A DNA stretch of 36,326 nt from Minisyncoccota bacterium (lineage in GTDB: Bacteria; Patescibacteriota; Minisyncoccia; Phycocordibacterales; CAIZLB01): contig JAGOSK010000006.1 of assembly GCA_018062305.1 (NCBI GenBank), forward strand, positions 1-36,326, read 5' to 3'. Shown piece by piece: positions 14,420-21,633 of this stretch. Numbering within the stretch: the stretch's first letter is position 1; every line of letters begins with the position of its first letter. The notes under the pieces are model-generated. The model worked only from the letters and a program-made list of their open reading frames with translations, made no database searches and was not told the DNA's origin. Position numbers and translations under genes: made by a program.

Positions 14420-15412
14420 CTACTCCCTCACCTCCAAATTGATAATCTGCCCTATTTCCTCCATCACCTTAAAAATCTTTGCATCACTGTAGCCAAGATC
14501 TTTCAATAGTTGTCGCTTTTCATATATAGTCTTACACAGCACAATATCTTGACCTAGTAATTCCCTCTTTTCACCGTCAGTCAAAGTAGTGAGACAAGTA
14601 ACAGGGTGCAACTTCGTCTCTTCAATCATATCGAGAAGGTTACCTCGCTCTGGATAGCCCCAACTAATAAGCTTCAAACCCTTGCATCCAGCGTAGGTAA
14701 TAGCAGTCTCTGTAAACTTTGTATTAGTAATCAAATACCAATCATCGATTTTACGTGCTGGAAAATTGCCGTATTGATATAAATTGTCTTTCAAGTCGTC
14801 GTAGCGAGCTTTGATATAGAGTGCCGTCTTGAGGTCTGACTTTCCTGCGTGCTCATTGTGATATTTTACTTCTGCCATTATGAGTTTGTCCGCATTCCAC
14901 GCTATAACATCCACCTCATGTGGTACACATCCGCCGAGTACCATTTGTCCTGTGAGAGTTTCATATCCCTTTGCTTTAAAAATACCAGCAACATATTCCT
15001 CGAATGGAAATCCAGTAGGACCAAACTCCATAATAGAACGTCGAAGTGAATATCGGGCTGCGGCAGCACGTGAAGTTTCCTTGAGAATTTCAAAGGCTTT
15101 ATGATAGATCTGATGAACAGTACACACTGCACCGGGATTGGAACCAGGGTCGCACACTCCGCCTCTCAAATCTTCCATCACTGTTCGCACGATTTTATCA
15201 GCTGTAGTTTGTACTGCACCAGAACGCACTAGCGATTCCTCAAGTTTTTTCGATTCAAACTTCTCTATTTCTCCATCCTCTTTTGTAATATAGAATTCAC
15301 CGTCTTCAAATGCACTCACCTGCGCTGTTGATAATGGACTTCGTGCAATATCTTCGTGACCTTTGTGTTCGCTATTGGTGTGCTCGTCTGAATGATGTGT
15401 ATGTGACGTCAT
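14420..15412 (-). CDS. ATP-cone / restriction-endonuclease-like fusion protein
   Basis: 330 aa. A His-rich tail (six His in the first 20 residues) precedes an ATP-cone at about residues 39-128 (YITKEDGEIEKFESKKLEES, then the helical part ending in AAARYSLRRSIMEFGPTG), the nucleotide-sensing domain known from ribonucleotide reductases and NrdR. The C-terminal half is a PD-(D/E)XK nuclease of the Mrr type: FEEYVAGIFKAKGYE, HEVDVIAWN (Asp168) and AEVKYHN (Glu181, Lys183). Nucleotide binding may therefore gate DNA cleavage; this is inference. Its ATG overlaps the mnmA stop in ATGA, so it is translationally coupled to a tRNA-modification gene. It is the last gene of its operon; I see no strong terminator in the 130 bases after it. 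Confidence 0.8.
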   Translation of the reverse strand: MTSHTHHSDEHTNSEHKGHEDIARSPLSTAQVSAFEDGEFYITKEDGEIEKFESKKLEESLVRSGAVQTTADKIVRTVMEDLRGGVCDPGSNPGAVCTVHQIYHKAFEILKETSRAAAARYSLRRSIMEFGPTGFPFEEYVAGIFKAKGYETLTGQMVLGGCVPHEVDVIAWNADKLIMAEVKYHNEHAGKSDLKTALYIKARYDDLKDNLYQYGNFPARKIDDWYLITNTKFTETAITYAGCKGLKLISWGYPERGNLLDMIEETKLHPVTCLTTLTDGEKRELLGQDIVLCKTIYEKRQLLKDLGYSDAKIFKVMEEIGQIINLEVRE

Positions 15413-16647
15413 ATAAAATTTAGTATACCACCACCAAGACAGGTGTTGCCATCATATAAGACCACAGATTGACCTTCCGCCATACCTTTTTGAGGGCTGT
15501 CAAATGTGATGATGTATTCGTCGTCGCTCGTGAGCGAAGCTTTTGAAATAGTGCAGGATTGCCGCTCCTGTCTATATCGTATTCGTGCGTCTATTTTCAT
15601 GCCAATATAATTCTCAATATTTTGAGAGAAAGAAACGTCCTTGATTTGCAGTACATTTTTTGTGTAATCAGACTCAACGCCAATTGAGCCACTAGCAGGG
15701 CTACTTATGGCACTATTAGACAAAGATTCAAAAGCAGATTTTGGCGCAACAGTAATAGTGTTTGCTGTAATATCCTTCGAAACAACAAAATGAGGCTCGT
15801 TTTCAGTGGTCTTAGTATTTAAAGTAAAACCATGTCGCTCACCTATTGTATATAGCACTGCGCCGTCATGCTTTCCTATGACATCGCCAGCTGTATTGAG
15901 TACGTCACCTTCTTTTGTATCGATGTATTCCTTCAAAAATTCTTTCATATCGAGATGTCCTATGAAACACACACCTTGACTATCTTTTTTATCAAACACT
16001 GGAAGGCCTGCTTTTTCTGCAATTTTTCGCACTTCAGATTTTTGCAAATGACCGATCGGAAAAAGCGTATGTTTCAAATCTTCCTGCGTAAGTGTCCATA
16101 AAAAATAACTTTGATCCTTGTTTGCATCCGCACCTTCCTTCATTTCAAAATTTTGCGCCGTATTATTAAAAATATTTTGTGCATAATGTCCCGTTGCAAC
16201 ATAGTCGGCGCCATTGGCTAATGCATATTGTAAAAATGAACCAAACTTTACGTGACGATTGCACATCACATCGGGGTTTGGAGTTCGCCCAGCACGATAT
16301 TCCTCTATCATATAATCAACGACTTCACGTTTGTACTCTGCGCTAAAGTCCAGCGTCAAAAATGGAATATCCAAAACGGCCGCTACTCGCATAGCATCTC
16401 TTCGCTCGTCCTTCCATCCACAATCAGTATTGTCTGGTTGCCATACTTTTATAAACACACCAGTGACATCATAGCCTTGCTGCTTGAGGAGATATGCTGA
16501 CACCGCAGAGTCCACCCCACCTGACATTCCGACGTACACTTTTGCACCCCGTGTCTTTTTTGTGGCACTATTAGCAGTACTACCCACATCACTTGTACTA
16601 GCGCGTTTATCTGAGATATTTTGCTTTGAGCTTGAGATGTTCTGCAT
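15409..16647 (-). CDS. mnmA: tRNA-specific 2-thiouridylase MnmA
   Basis: Forms 2-thiouridine at the wobble U34 of tRNAs for Glu, Gln and Lys. The PP-loop is GMSGGVDSAVSAYLL. The first catalytic cysteine is in NPDVMCNRHVKFG, GHYA follows, and the second cysteine is in DSQGVCFIGHLDMKEFL. The C-terminal half is the usual beta-rich tRNA-binding region, ending in the VLYDGNTCLGGG region. A low-complexity tail of ~36 residues rich in Ser/Thr/Asn precedes the core and its reading overlaps the mltG stop by 41 bases, so the true start could be downstream at a non-ATG codon. 412 aa is longer than the usual ~360-370. Confidence 0.95.
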   Translation of the reverse strand: MQNISSSKQNISDKRASTSDVGSTANSATKKTRGAKVYVGMSGGVDSAVSAYLLKQQGYDVTGVFIKVWQPDNTDCGWKDERRDAMRVAAVLDIPFLTLDFSAEYKREVVDYMIEEYRAGRTPNPDVMCNRHVKFGSFLQYALANGADYVATGHYAQNIFNNTAQNFEMKEGADANKDQSYFLWTLTQEDLKHTLFPIGHLQKSEVRKIAEKAGLPVFDKKDSQGVCFIGHLDMKEFLKEYIDTKEGDVLNTAGDVIGKHDGAVLYTIGERHGFTLNTKTTENEPHFVVSKDITANTITVAPKSAFESLSNSAISSPASGSIGVESDYTKNVLQIKDVSFSQNIENYIGMKIDARIRYRQERQSCTISKASLTSDDEYIITFDSPQKGMAEGQSVVLYDGNTCLGGGILNFI

Positions 16648-17596
16648 ATGTTTTTGAGAATCGAGTTATACCATCTTTATCAGAAAGATAAAAGAGATAT
16701 TGATTAGGAATTGGATTGAGCACTGCAAGGATTGAATCAAGTCCCGGGTTCGATATTGGCGTTGGAGGTAGGCCTTTATTTGTATATGTATTGTATGGTC
16801 CATTTGTCTGCAAATCTTTGAGTGTCAAAGTTGCTGAAGTCTTACCAGTTGTATATACCAAAGTTGCGTCAACTTGAAGTGGCATACCTATCTGCATGCG
16901 TCTCTCCAAGAGATCAGCGACCATAGCGCGATCCTCAGCAGTTTGCACTTCTCCTTCGAGTATTGATGCGATTGTTAATATCTCGGAGAGTGTTTTACCT
17001 GAGGTTACAATTTGAGGTTTTATAGGTTCAATTTTTCTATTAAAAATTACCTTCATCCGATCTAGTATTTCGAGTTCTGTAGCTTCAGGAGCAAAGAAAT
17101 ATGTTTCTGGAAATAAATAACCTTCATTTTCACGTGCAAGAGTTTCAAATGTTGATGTAGCAATATGTGGAAATTTGGAATGTATAATAACAGCTAGCCT
17201 CTTTGAGTTTGTACCTTCTGGCACTGTCATTTTTACAGGTACATATCCAAAATCACCGGTTGCTATTTTTTCAGCTACACTAAATACATACATTGGTTTT
17301 TTAAAAATGTATGTTCCTGCTTGGATACTTTTCTCACCACCTTTGGAAACTATCAGATTTTGAGTAAATTTCGATTGACGCACTATCCCGTGTTCAAAGA
17401 GTTCTTGAGCTATGCTTTGTGCTCCCTGTCCACTTTCAACAGTAATTTTGACGGGATACTGGACACCGCTTGGGGCTCGTACAACAAACAAGAAAAAGGA
17501 TAGAAGTGTAGTTATACCTATGAAAGCAAGCACTATAAAGCCAAAAACGATTTTTTTAACAAGGGAAACTTCATGCATTGATAGCTCAGTGAACAT
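16607..17596 (-). CDS. mltG: endolytic murein transglycosylase MltG (first copy)
   Basis: Membrane-anchored enzyme that cleaves nascent peptidoglycan strands. From the ATG at 17596 the protein is about 329 aa: a single N-terminal membrane segment (KIVFGFIVLAFIGITTLLSF), a LysM-like region (ITVESGQGAQSIAQELFEHG) and the YceG catalytic domain with IASILEGEVQ (the second Glu matches the catalytic Glu218 of E. coli MltG as I recall it), MPLQVDATLVYTTG and the closing YNTYTNKGLPPTPISNPGL. A longer frame to 17713 runs back into the upstream gene and is rejected; ATG 17578 is an alternative. It lies 16 bases after the TraG-like gene and overlaps mnmA. Confidence 0.92.
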   Translation of the reverse strand: MFTELSMHEVSLVKKIVFGFIVLAFIGITTLLSFFLFVVRAPSGVQYPVKITVESGQGAQSIAQELFEHGIVRQSKFTQNLIVSKGGEKSIQAGTYIFKKPMYVFSVAEKIATGDFGYVPVKMTVPEGTNSKRLAVIIHSKFPHIATSTFETLARENEGYLFPETYFFAPEATELEILDRMKVIFNRKIEPIKPQIVTSGKTLSEILTIASILEGEVQTAEDRAMVADLLERRMQIGMPLQVDATLVYTTGKTSATLTLKDLQTNGPYNTYTNKGLPPTPISNPGLDSILAVLNPIPNQYLFYLSDKDGITRFSKTYAEHLKLKAKYLR

Positions 17597-17612
17597 TTTT
17601 ATAGGTAGATTC

Positions 17613-18857
17613 TTATATCGGCAAATTCGCAGGCGCCTCCGCTTTCTTTGCTGTAATACGTGAAAGTGTTGGAGTTTTTGAAACATCACCTGGGAAGTGA
17701 TAGATAGTAGCAAGCTCTTCGGTTGTCATAACGAAAGGCTTATCCTTGTATCCAGTTGGAATAAACTCACTATAGAAAAATGATCTTGCCTTATATTTTT
17801 CAAGAAGACCCTTCTTCGCTTTTGCTGCTTTTTTACCACCCATATCTTGCCATGGGTATTTTGAACCAGGAACTTTTGAAGTCTTGAAGCTATTTAGGTT
17901 TTGGGCGCCATACTGGCGAAATGAGCCTGACAGACCAGCAATGGTAGTAGATCGAAACGCAGGAGTTTTTGCAATATACATAGCTCGGATACCACAATCG
18001 AAAGGAATTTTTGATAAATTTCGCTCAATAGCATTCACCGCATCTTTTTCCCATGTACTCAAAGACATTGTGTTTGGATTCAATGGTTTATCCTTATCAA
18101 TCTTCACATCTCGCTTCATACGCTTTTTGAGATCCTCGTTCGCTGCGTGCTTCCAATCAACTTTCTCAAACCAAGTACCTGGCTTTTTTTCATCTTTTGA
18201 GTGAGCTCTAATACAAATCTGAATCCAAGCTTGTTCACCCTTTCGAAGTGATCCAAGGAATTCAATAACAGGAGTGATAGGGTCAATCTTAAACTCTTCT
18301 TTTGGATCTTCGTTGAGTTTGTAGTCCGTATATGTCTTGATTGGTACGTGAGACGGGTTTGATTTTATAAATTCACATCCCCAGTACTCAAAATTTCCCG
18401 GATCATATGGAACAGCTCGAGCATAGTCTTTGTCAGTGACATCGGCGATTTCGATGTCGGGAAATTGTGAATACAGCTGAGTTTCGATCATGTCTTTGAA
18501 CTTTTCTTTTGTCCATAGAAAAAAACGTACTCCACCGTCTATCGAAACCAACTCGAGTGAGAACCATGATCGTACTGAACCACTCCAGTATTTGGTGACA
18601 ATATCACCCTCTCCACCTGGTTGAAACAACGAGGTAATAAAAATCTCCATCGCTAATGGCGATTTGGTGATGCCTTTTGGAATACGAAGCTCAAGTACAC
18701 TGTACTTTTGTTTAGCAAAAAAGTCCGCCCGCACATACGCCACCCAACTTTTCCAAAAAGTTTTTATTATAAAAATAGGTACGACTATTGAAAGGAGCAG
18801 GTACAGTACCTTGAAGGCAAAGAGGACTAATCCATTAGTAGAAAAAATAAGATCCAT
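17613..18857 (-). CDS. CPR membrane protein resembling the N-terminal half of TraG/VirD4-type proteins
   Basis: About 414 aa from the preferred ATG at 18857 (alternative 18863). One membrane segment near the N-terminus (VLFAFKVLYLLLSIVVPIFI) is followed by a long soluble region with the strand-rich stretch LELRIPKGITKSPLAMEIFI. The C-terminus ELATIYHFPGDVSKTPTLSR...APANLP resembles the module that precedes the type IV secretion coupling ATPase in CPR proteins (I believe DUF8128). No Walker A motif is present, so the ATPase must be elsewhere or absent. It heads the operon with mltG, mnmA and the ATP-cone nuclease. A -10 box lies 8 bases before the 18857 ATG. Confidence 0.65.
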   Translation of the reverse strand: MDLIFSTNGLVLFAFKVLYLLLSIVVPIFIIKTFWKSWVAYVRADFFAKQKYSVLELRIPKGITKSPLAMEIFITSLFQPGGEGDIVTKYWSGSVRSWFSLELVSIDGGVRFFLWTKEKFKDMIETQLYSQFPDIEIADVTDKDYARAVPYDPGNFEYWGCEFIKSNPSHVPIKTYTDYKLNEDPKEEFKIDPITPVIEFLGSLRKGEQAWIQICIRAHSKDEKKPGTWFEKVDWKHAANEDLKKRMKRDVKIDKDKPLNPNTMSLSTWEKDAVNAIERNLSKIPFDCGIRAMYIAKTPAFRSTTIAGLSGSFRQYGAQNLNSFKTSKVPGSKYPWQDMGGKKAAKAKKGLLEKYKARSFFYSEFIPTGYKDKPFVMTTEELATIYHFPGDVSKTPTLSRITAKKAEAPANLPI

Positions 18858-18865
18858 GTGCATAC

Positions 18866-18871
18866 ATTTTA
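18866..18871 (-). promoter_or_regulatory. -10 box of the TraG-like/mltG/mnmA operon
   Basis: TAAAAT on the minus strand, 8 bases before the second ATG (18857) of the gene. It favours that start over 18863. Confidence 0.4.
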
Positions 18872-18892
18872 ACTCACATATTAAATTTAATC

Positions 18893-18993
18893 AAAAGAAA
18901 AAGCCCGTGTCTCACACATCTCGTTCAGTTGAAGCTTCGTTGGTGTGTTTACCAAGAAGGATCATCTGTTTGAGTTGTGTGATAGTGACACGG
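18893..18993 (-). terminator. large bulged stem followed by a T-run
   Basis: CCGTGTC-TCACACA (18905-18918) pairs with TGTGTGA (18976-18982) and GACACGG (18987-18993): 14 base pairs with one 4-base bulge, enclosing ~57 bases with further small hairpins. On the minus strand it is followed by GCTTTTTCTTTT, so it looks like the end of a minus-strand transcript. Confidence 0.5.
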
Positions 18994-19319
18994 ACCTCGT
19001 TGAATTCTTACTGGTCAGAAATTTCCTTGGCTTACGGGCCAGGGCATTCGAGCCACGGCAGGCTACCCGGCGGTGGACCTATCGATTGTTGAGTGTTAAT
19101 GAGCATATTGCTCGTAGAGCGGTGCTTTTCTGCTTTAGGCGTGTTCACTGCTTTACTACTTTGAGCCCTCCGGTTCGTTGTTATTATGAACATTACTGAA
19201 TAAATCCTGGGCGGAAATTTTCAGTACGTATTCTCGCAGTACTTGTGCACTGTGTATCTACGCTCTTTAATCCTAACTCTCTCGTAAATAAAAAGCTAGC
19301 GCTGTTATGCACTTCTGAA
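18994..19319 (-). other. gene-poor, G+C-richer stretch, possible untranslated transcription unit
   Basis: Main part of the 530-base gap between the TraG-like gene and the 19394 gene. A minus-strand promoter (19320-19348) and the large terminal stem (18893-18993) would bound an RNA of about 420 nt. Candidate ORFs are weak. On the minus strand there is a 53-codon frame from ATG 19193 to TAA 19032, which continues past in-frame stops. On the plus strand there is an 84-codon frame from GTG 18945 to 19199. Neither has a Shine-Dalgarno or a product I recognise. It could be a decayed gene or a structured RNA; RNase P and tmRNA signatures were not found. Confidence 0.3.
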
Positions 19320-19348
19320 TCTATAAGGTAGTATTTAGCAAATGTAAA
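19320..19348 (-). promoter_or_regulatory. candidate promoter reading into the 18.9-19.3 kb stretch
   Basis: TTTACA (19343-19348), 17-base spacer, TATAGA (19320-19325) on the minus strand; predicted start about 19313. It directly follows the terminator at 19352-19380, so it begins a new transcript. Confidence 0.45.
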
Positions 19349-19351
19349 TAT

Positions 19352-19380
19352 TTCAACCCACGCTTGTGGCGTGGGTTGAA
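19352..19380 (-). terminator. terminator of the 19394-20113 gene
   Basis: Twelve-base perfect stem TTCAACCCACGC / GCGTGGGTTGAA (19352-19363, 19369-19380) with a 5-base loop, 14 bases after the stop codon. The minus-strand tail ATATTTACATTT is A/T-rich. Confidence 0.75.
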
Positions 19381-19393
19381 AGTAGTTTGGAAC

Positions 19394-20113
19394 CTATTGA
19401 ATGATATACCCTTGCTCATACTCCTCATTTACAACAAACACCCACTTTGCATATCCACTACGCGCATATTGAGTAGGATTACACGATTCGAGACTTAGAA
19501 ATCTTGTCGATTCTTCAGTTTCTATTTTTCTTCGCAATTTCCAAATTAGTAATCCTGGAGGGGATTTGACATTGGCTTCTGTGTACTTTAAGTCGTTCAA
19601 TGGCAAGGTTCCAAGAATAACGACAGATGAGTTGGGTGCATCGAGGTTCGACCACAAGACAGATTCATTAATATAAAATGCATCTTGAGATTCACAGAGC
19701 CTGAGCCCGTGATTTTTCAAAAAATCATTGTCTAGTAATCTAGACACATCTCTAACCTCTGAATCCTTTCCGAAGATTTCAGGTATTGTCCCTACCGCCA
19801 ATCTGACACGCCTTTGGGGGATTTCCACTCTAAGATATGTGTGATTCTCTAAAAAAGTAACCACATGAGGATGAATTTCAAAATTATCTTGAACGCCTAT
19901 GTTATGCTCTGCATAGCCTTGGTTGAACACGTGTAACCTCTTAAGTGCACCAAGCGCTCTTCCAAGTGGTACTACTCCAAGTAGTACCAGTATTTGATGA
20001 ATGATGGGAAATTTTTGCTTACTCCCCATTAAACTGATTAGATTTGCGAGAGGCCCAAACAATTTCTGTTCAAGTCCCTTAATTTCTGTATATAGTTCTG
20101 ATGTTTTGCTCAT
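19394..20113 (-). CDS. hypothetical protein, 239 aa
   Basis: Mostly soluble protein of unknown family. A moderately hydrophobic stretch near residues 35-53 (FPIIHQILVLLGVVPLGRAL) may be a membrane or packing helix. Beta-like stretches follow: TYLRVEIPQRRVRLAVGTIP, SSVVILGTLPLNDLKY and GYAKWVFVVNEEYEQGYIIQ at the end. It is a single-gene unit with its own terminator, and an inverted repeat (20148-20192) lies in its upstream region. Confidence 0.65.
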   Translation of the reverse strand: MSKTSELYTEIKGLEQKLFGPLANLISLMGSKQKFPIIHQILVLLGVVPLGRALGALKRLHVFNQGYAEHNIGVQDNFEIHPHVVTFLENHTYLRVEIPQRRVRLAVGTIPEIFGKDSEVRDVSRLLDNDFLKNHGLRLCESQDAFYINESVLWSNLDAPNSSVVILGTLPLNDLKYTEANVKSPPGLLIWKLRRKIETEESTRFLSLESCNPTQYARSGYAKWVFVVNEEYEQGYIIQ

Positions 20114-20147
20114 TGTAGATTCCGAAACTACTTTACTTATGATTTCA

Positions 20148-20192
20148 TCTCGGTATGTAAAAACACTTTTAAAGCATACTTACCTACCGAGA
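20148..20192. repeat. inverted repeat upstream of the 19394-20113 gene
   Basis: Perfect 8-base arms TCTCGGTA (20148-20155) and TACCGAGA (20185-20192), 29 bases apart, about 35 bases before the ATG at 20113; a T6 run follows on the plus strand. It may be a two-site operator or a plus-strand terminator; no plus-strand gene precedes it. Confidence 0.35.
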
Positions 20193-20331
20193 CGAATTTT
20201 TTAATGTACAAATTATTTAAAGCACTAAACTTTTTGGATCCGAGTACTTTAACTCGAAATACCATACTATGTAGAATTGCATGTGTAAATAGCTCTAGTT
20301 ATTCTAAAGACGACATACAAGATAGTAGTAA

Positions 20332-20368
20332 AAACAAAACCCACACGTCTTAGGTGTGAGTTTTGTTT
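20332..20368 (-). terminator. terminator of the sigma4-HARE gene
   Basis: CAAAAC-C-CACAC (20335-20346) pairs with GTGTG-A-GTTTTG (20354-20365), extended by A/T pairs. On the minus strand a GTTTTT run follows. It lies downstream of the palindrome at 20397-20440, which would therefore be in the 3' untranslated region. Confidence 0.7.
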
Positions 20369-20396
20369 ACTTTGTTTACGTATTTCAAATTAGTTT

Positions 20397-20440
20397 GTGT
20401 ATCAACTATCTAATGTATATACTTTGGATAGTTGATACAC
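20397..20440. repeat. long palindrome, copy A
   Basis: Arms GTGTATCAACTATC (20397-20410) and GATAGTTGATACAC (20427-20440) are perfectly complementary over 14 bases around a 16-base centre. It is related to copy B at 36193-36236; the right halves are almost identical. It lies 34 bases past the stop of the sigma4-HARE gene. The remaining parts of the 361-base gap (20114-20474) hold the operator-like repeat and the terminator and are otherwise A+T-rich with no gene. Confidence 0.7.
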
Positions 20441-20474
20441 GTAAATTATTTTTACTTTTACAGCGCTTTGTTAA

Positions 20475-21527
20475 CTATCCCTTCAACACTTCTCCAAGAC
20501 TATACTTTCCATCCTTATCCTTCTTGAAGAACTTTGAGTTCTGTAGGTTTACGAGGATTGTATTTTCTTTAACATATCTCTCTTTCATAACTCGCTGGAT
20601 GATTTCTTCTTTTGTAAGAGGTCCGTGCTTTTCAATCATCTTCTTAATAACTTCTCGAACAACACCACTTGCGTAGCCCCATTCAGTGAGAGCATAGAGT
20701 CCTCGTCCTACAAGTACAAAACGCTTATCTTTGATGAGCTCGTTGTGAGTAGTAGCAATATGTGCTTTTTTATTAAAAAGTTTTTCGATAAGCTTCGCGA
20801 TATCTCTGAAGTGAATCGGTGATCCATGTTTTCGCATAGCAAGGTATGCATAATCTCGGATACCTTTTGTTTTAACATTCTGTGAGTCAGATTTACCCCA
20901 TTCACCGAGAGGGTTCTTAGACATATTCTTTGAGATGTTAAGCCATCGCTTTGCAACTTCTTCATTTCGATACTTTTCATTTACATCTTTGAGATGCTCG
21001 AGGAAAGATTCAACCATTTCAGATTCTGGTACTAGATCGTCATCATTGAGACTCTTGTACATCTTTCGAAGTGCGTCATGAATCTTTTTTGAGAGAGCGA
21101 CATCAACATGCCATCGGTGTTTGAACTCAGGATCCTCTTTTTCTTTTTTGAAGGCATCACCAACTACCAGCATAAAGTGAACATGGTTTTGAGTAGACTC
21201 ATCTTTTGCAAAATGTTTTAGGAGCTCTTCTTCACCAACCATACCGCCGTAGTCATGGATGTGATTGTAGAGCTCTTCGAATACAGCCTTCTCTTGTTTA
21301 TAGAATGCAGACTTTCGGATGTTCTGAAGTGCTGCATGTTCAATCTGTCGAACTCGTTCTCGAGTAATAGAATACATCTCACCAATAGCTTCAAGAGTCA
21401 TACGCTCGTTATTTTTGTCGAGACCGTATCTTTTTGTAACAACGAGACGTGATCTTTCAGGTAATGCTGAAAGTAATCTTTTGGTAATATTTTTCGGCTT
21501 AAATGATAATTCGGCTGTGTTTGTCAT
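20475..21527 (-). CDS. sigma-70 region 4 / HARE-HTH fusion transcription regulator
   Basis: 350 aa. Residues about 16-72 are a sigma region 4 domain: LPERSRLVVTKRYGL, MTLEAIGEMYSITRERVRQI. Regions 1-3 are absent, so it cannot act as a complete sigma factor. A charged helical middle follows. Residues about 222-285 match the HARE-HTH domain (AYLAMRKHGSPIHFRDIAKL, RFVLVGRGLYALTEWGY), the fold also found in RNA polymerase delta (RpoE). A further short helical segment ends the protein. It may bind polymerase or promoter DNA as a delta-like global factor. Its promoter has a TTGACT -35 box and lies next to a perfect inverted repeat. Confidence 0.8.
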   Translation of the reverse strand: MTNTAELSFKPKNITKRLLSALPERSRLVVTKRYGLDKNNERMTLEAIGEMYSITRERVRQIEHAALQNIRKSAFYKQEKAVFEELYNHIHDYGGMVGEEELLKHFAKDESTQNHVHFMLVVGDAFKKEKEDPEFKHRWHVDVALSKKIHDALRKMYKSLNDDDLVPESEMVESFLEHLKDVNEKYRNEEVAKRWLNISKNMSKNPLGEWGKSDSQNVKTKGIRDYAYLAMRKHGSPIHFRDIAKLIEKLFNKKAHIATTHNELIKDKRFVLVGRGLYALTEWGYASGVVREVIKKMIEKHGPLTKEEIIQRVMKERYVKENTILVNLQNSKFFKKDKDGKYSLGEVLKG

Positions 21528-21542
21528 GTGTTTATACTGTTA

Positions 21543-21571
21543 TTTGTAGCATGGAGTGAGAAAAGAGTCAA
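21543..21571 (-). promoter_or_regulatory. promoter of the sigma4-HARE gene
   Basis: TTGACT (21566-21571), 17-base spacer, TACAAA (21543-21548) on the minus strand; the ATG is 15 bases further. A second GTTGACT is repeated just upstream. Confidence 0.5.
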
Positions 21572-21586
21572 CACGCCAAGTCAACA

Positions 21587-21611
21587 CTTGTCAAGGGCAG
21601 GTCTTGACAAG
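21587..21611. repeat. perfect inverted repeat between leuS and the sigma4-HARE gene
   Basis: CTTGTCAAG (21587-21595) and CTTGACAAG (21603-21611), 9-base arms with a 7-base centre, 15 bases upstream of the -35 box. No T-run follows on the minus strand, so it may be a regulator-binding site rather than a leuS terminator. Confidence 0.45.
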
Positions 21612-21633
21612 GAAATATGGCTAATAATAAGGC

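Noticed and set aside
18945-19199. 84-codon plus-strand frame from a GTG
   Set aside because: No Shine-Dalgarno or -10 box at a leaderless distance, overlaps a strong bulged stem read on the other strand, and the arginine/aromatic-rich product resembles nothing I know. Mentioned in the region entry only.
18893-19348. RNase P RNA or tmRNA (CAGAAATTTCC...GGCTTACGGG looked like the RNase P 3' motif)
   Set aside because: The matching 5' conserved region (GAGGAAAGTCC) would have to lie inside the TraG-like gene, and no tRNA-like ends or tag frame were found.
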